Made by a program: the position numbers and the translations under genes. The notes beneath the pieces were generated by a model, which was not told the origin of the DNA, searched no databases, and saw nothing but the letters and a program-made list of their open reading frames with translations. A stretch of DNA of 64,000 nucleotides from Tetramitus jugosus (taxonomy: Eukaryota; Heterolobosea; Eutetramitea; Acrasida; Vahlkampfiidae). Below are positions 63,193-64,000 of the stretch, piece after piece. Every line of letters starts with the position of its first letter. Within the stretch, counting starts at the first letter, position 1. The stretch lies in the NCBI GenBank assembly GCA_937625935.1, contig OW569350.1, forward strand, positions 591,397 to 655,396, given 5' to 3'.

Positions 63193-64000
63193 TTGGGTTT
63201 GGGTTTGGGTTTGGGTTTTGGTTTTGGTTTGGGTTTTGGTTTGGGTTTGGGTTTTGGTTTGGGTTTGGGTTTGGGTTTGGGTTTGGGTTTTGGTTTGGGT
63301 TTGGGTTTTGGTTTGGGTTTGGGTTTTGGTTTTGGTTTTGGTTTGGGTTTGGGTTTGGGTTTGGGTTTGGGTTTGGGTTTGGGTTTGGGTTTGGGTTTGG
63401 GTTTGGGTTTGGGTTTGGGTTTGGGTTTGGGTTTGGGTTTGGGTTTGGGTTTGGGTTTGGGTTTGGGTTTGGGTTTGGGTTTGGGTTTGGGTTTGGGTTT
63501 GGGTTTGGGTTTGGGTTTGGGTTTGGGTTTGGGTTTGGGTTTGGGTTTGGGTTTGGGTTTGGGTTTGGGTTTGGGTTTGGGTTTGGGTTTGGGTTTGGGT
63601 TTGGGTTTGGGTTTGGGTTTGGGTTTGGGTTTGGGTTTGGGTTTGGGTTTGGGTTTGGGTTTGGGTTTGGGTTTGGGTTTGGGTTTGGGTTTGGGTTTGG
63701 GTTTGGGTTTGGGTTTGGGTTTGGGTTTGGGTTTGGGTTTGGGTTTGGGTTTGGGTTTGGGTTTGGGTTTGGGTTTGGGTTTGGGTTTGGGTTTGGGTTT
63801 GGGTTTGGGTTTGGGTTTGGGTTTGGGTTTGGGTTTGGGTTTGGGTTTGGGTTTGGGTTTGGGTTTGGGTTTGGGTTTGGGTTTGGGTTTGGGTTTGGGT
63901 TTGGGTTTGGGTTTGGGTTTGGGTTTGGGTTTGGGTTTGGGTTTGGGTTTGGGTTTGGGTTTGGGTTTGGGTTTGGGTTTGGGTTTGGGTTTGGGTTTGG
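63193..64000 (+). repeat. Telomere, (TTTGGG)n
   Basis: The last 800 bp consist of TTTGGG repeats and reach the window end. The inner 150 bp (63193-63341) mix TTTTGG and TTTTGGG variants; from about 63342 on the array is uniform. The G-rich strand runs 5' to 3' toward the end, as at a real chromosome terminus. Confidence 0.95.

Noticed and set aside
63193-64000. Could the repeat be a CRISPR or minisatellite array
   Set aside because: Units are 6 bp with no spacers, and the array reaches the window end with G-strand polarity, so telomere is the simple reading.

Overview
This is a eukaryotic chromosome end. Three tRNA genes, short spliceosomal introns (53-203 nt, donors GTATGT, GTTTGT, GTAAGA or GTAATA), asparagine- and serine-rich runs, eukaryote-only proteins (CORVET Vps8, a Nup50-like nucleoporin, membralin, a COA3-like factor) and a terminal (TTTGGG)n array at 63193-64000 all show this. 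Compact genes, poly-Asn runs, a Fanzor relic, Crinkler-type ATPases and secreted SH3b proteins suggest a free-living amoeboflagellate, most likely a heterolobosean of the Naegleria type. That placement is an inference, not a database result.

Layout: 0.28-1.34 kb holds an F-box gene. 2.0-13.4 kb is a transposon graveyard with few host genes. Two retroelement clusters lie just upstream of tRNA-Ala (5060-5132) and tRNA-Leu (7835-7914), each with its 5' end facing the tRNA, as in Dictyostelium TRE5 elements; a decayed TNP2/CACTA-like transposase lies between them. 13.7-40.7 kb is the conserved gene-dense core: a small secreted protein, an RCC1-repeat protein, tRNA-Ser, a mitochondrial aldehyde dehydrogenase, a tail-anchored SNARE-like protein, Vps8, a Nup50-like protein, a COA3-like protein, a coiled-coil protein, a SYCP2-like meiotic-axis candidate, an ARM-like protein, an ankyrin protein, membralin, a zinc alcohol dehydrogenase, a broken Rab-like GTPase and a secreted SH3b plus M15-peptidase protein. 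Several neighbours are divergent pairs 119-220 bp apart that probably share promoters (Nup50-like/COA3-like, SYCP2-like/ARM-like, ankyrin/membralin).

41-64 kb is accessory and subtelomeric. It contains a Fanzor (eukaryotic TnpB) relic, a frame-broken MFS transporter, a TNP2-like transposase beside a KRBA2/Ginger-like integrase with an intact D,D35E triad, a BAHD acyltransferase, a decayed 2OG-Fe(II) oxygenase, a Crinkler-type NTPase-nuclease lying between two pieces of a CRT-like transporter, a 324-bp element with 30-bp perfect terminal inverted repeats, a 5'-truncated TPR gene, a nucleotide-cyclase relic, a 78-bp tandem duplication and the telomere. Broken genes become common toward the end, as expected for a subtelomere, although single-base breaks in short homopolymers could be assembly errors.

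Exon joins were worked out by hand from splice consensus and reading-frame agreement. All homology calls come from motif recognition and were not searched.
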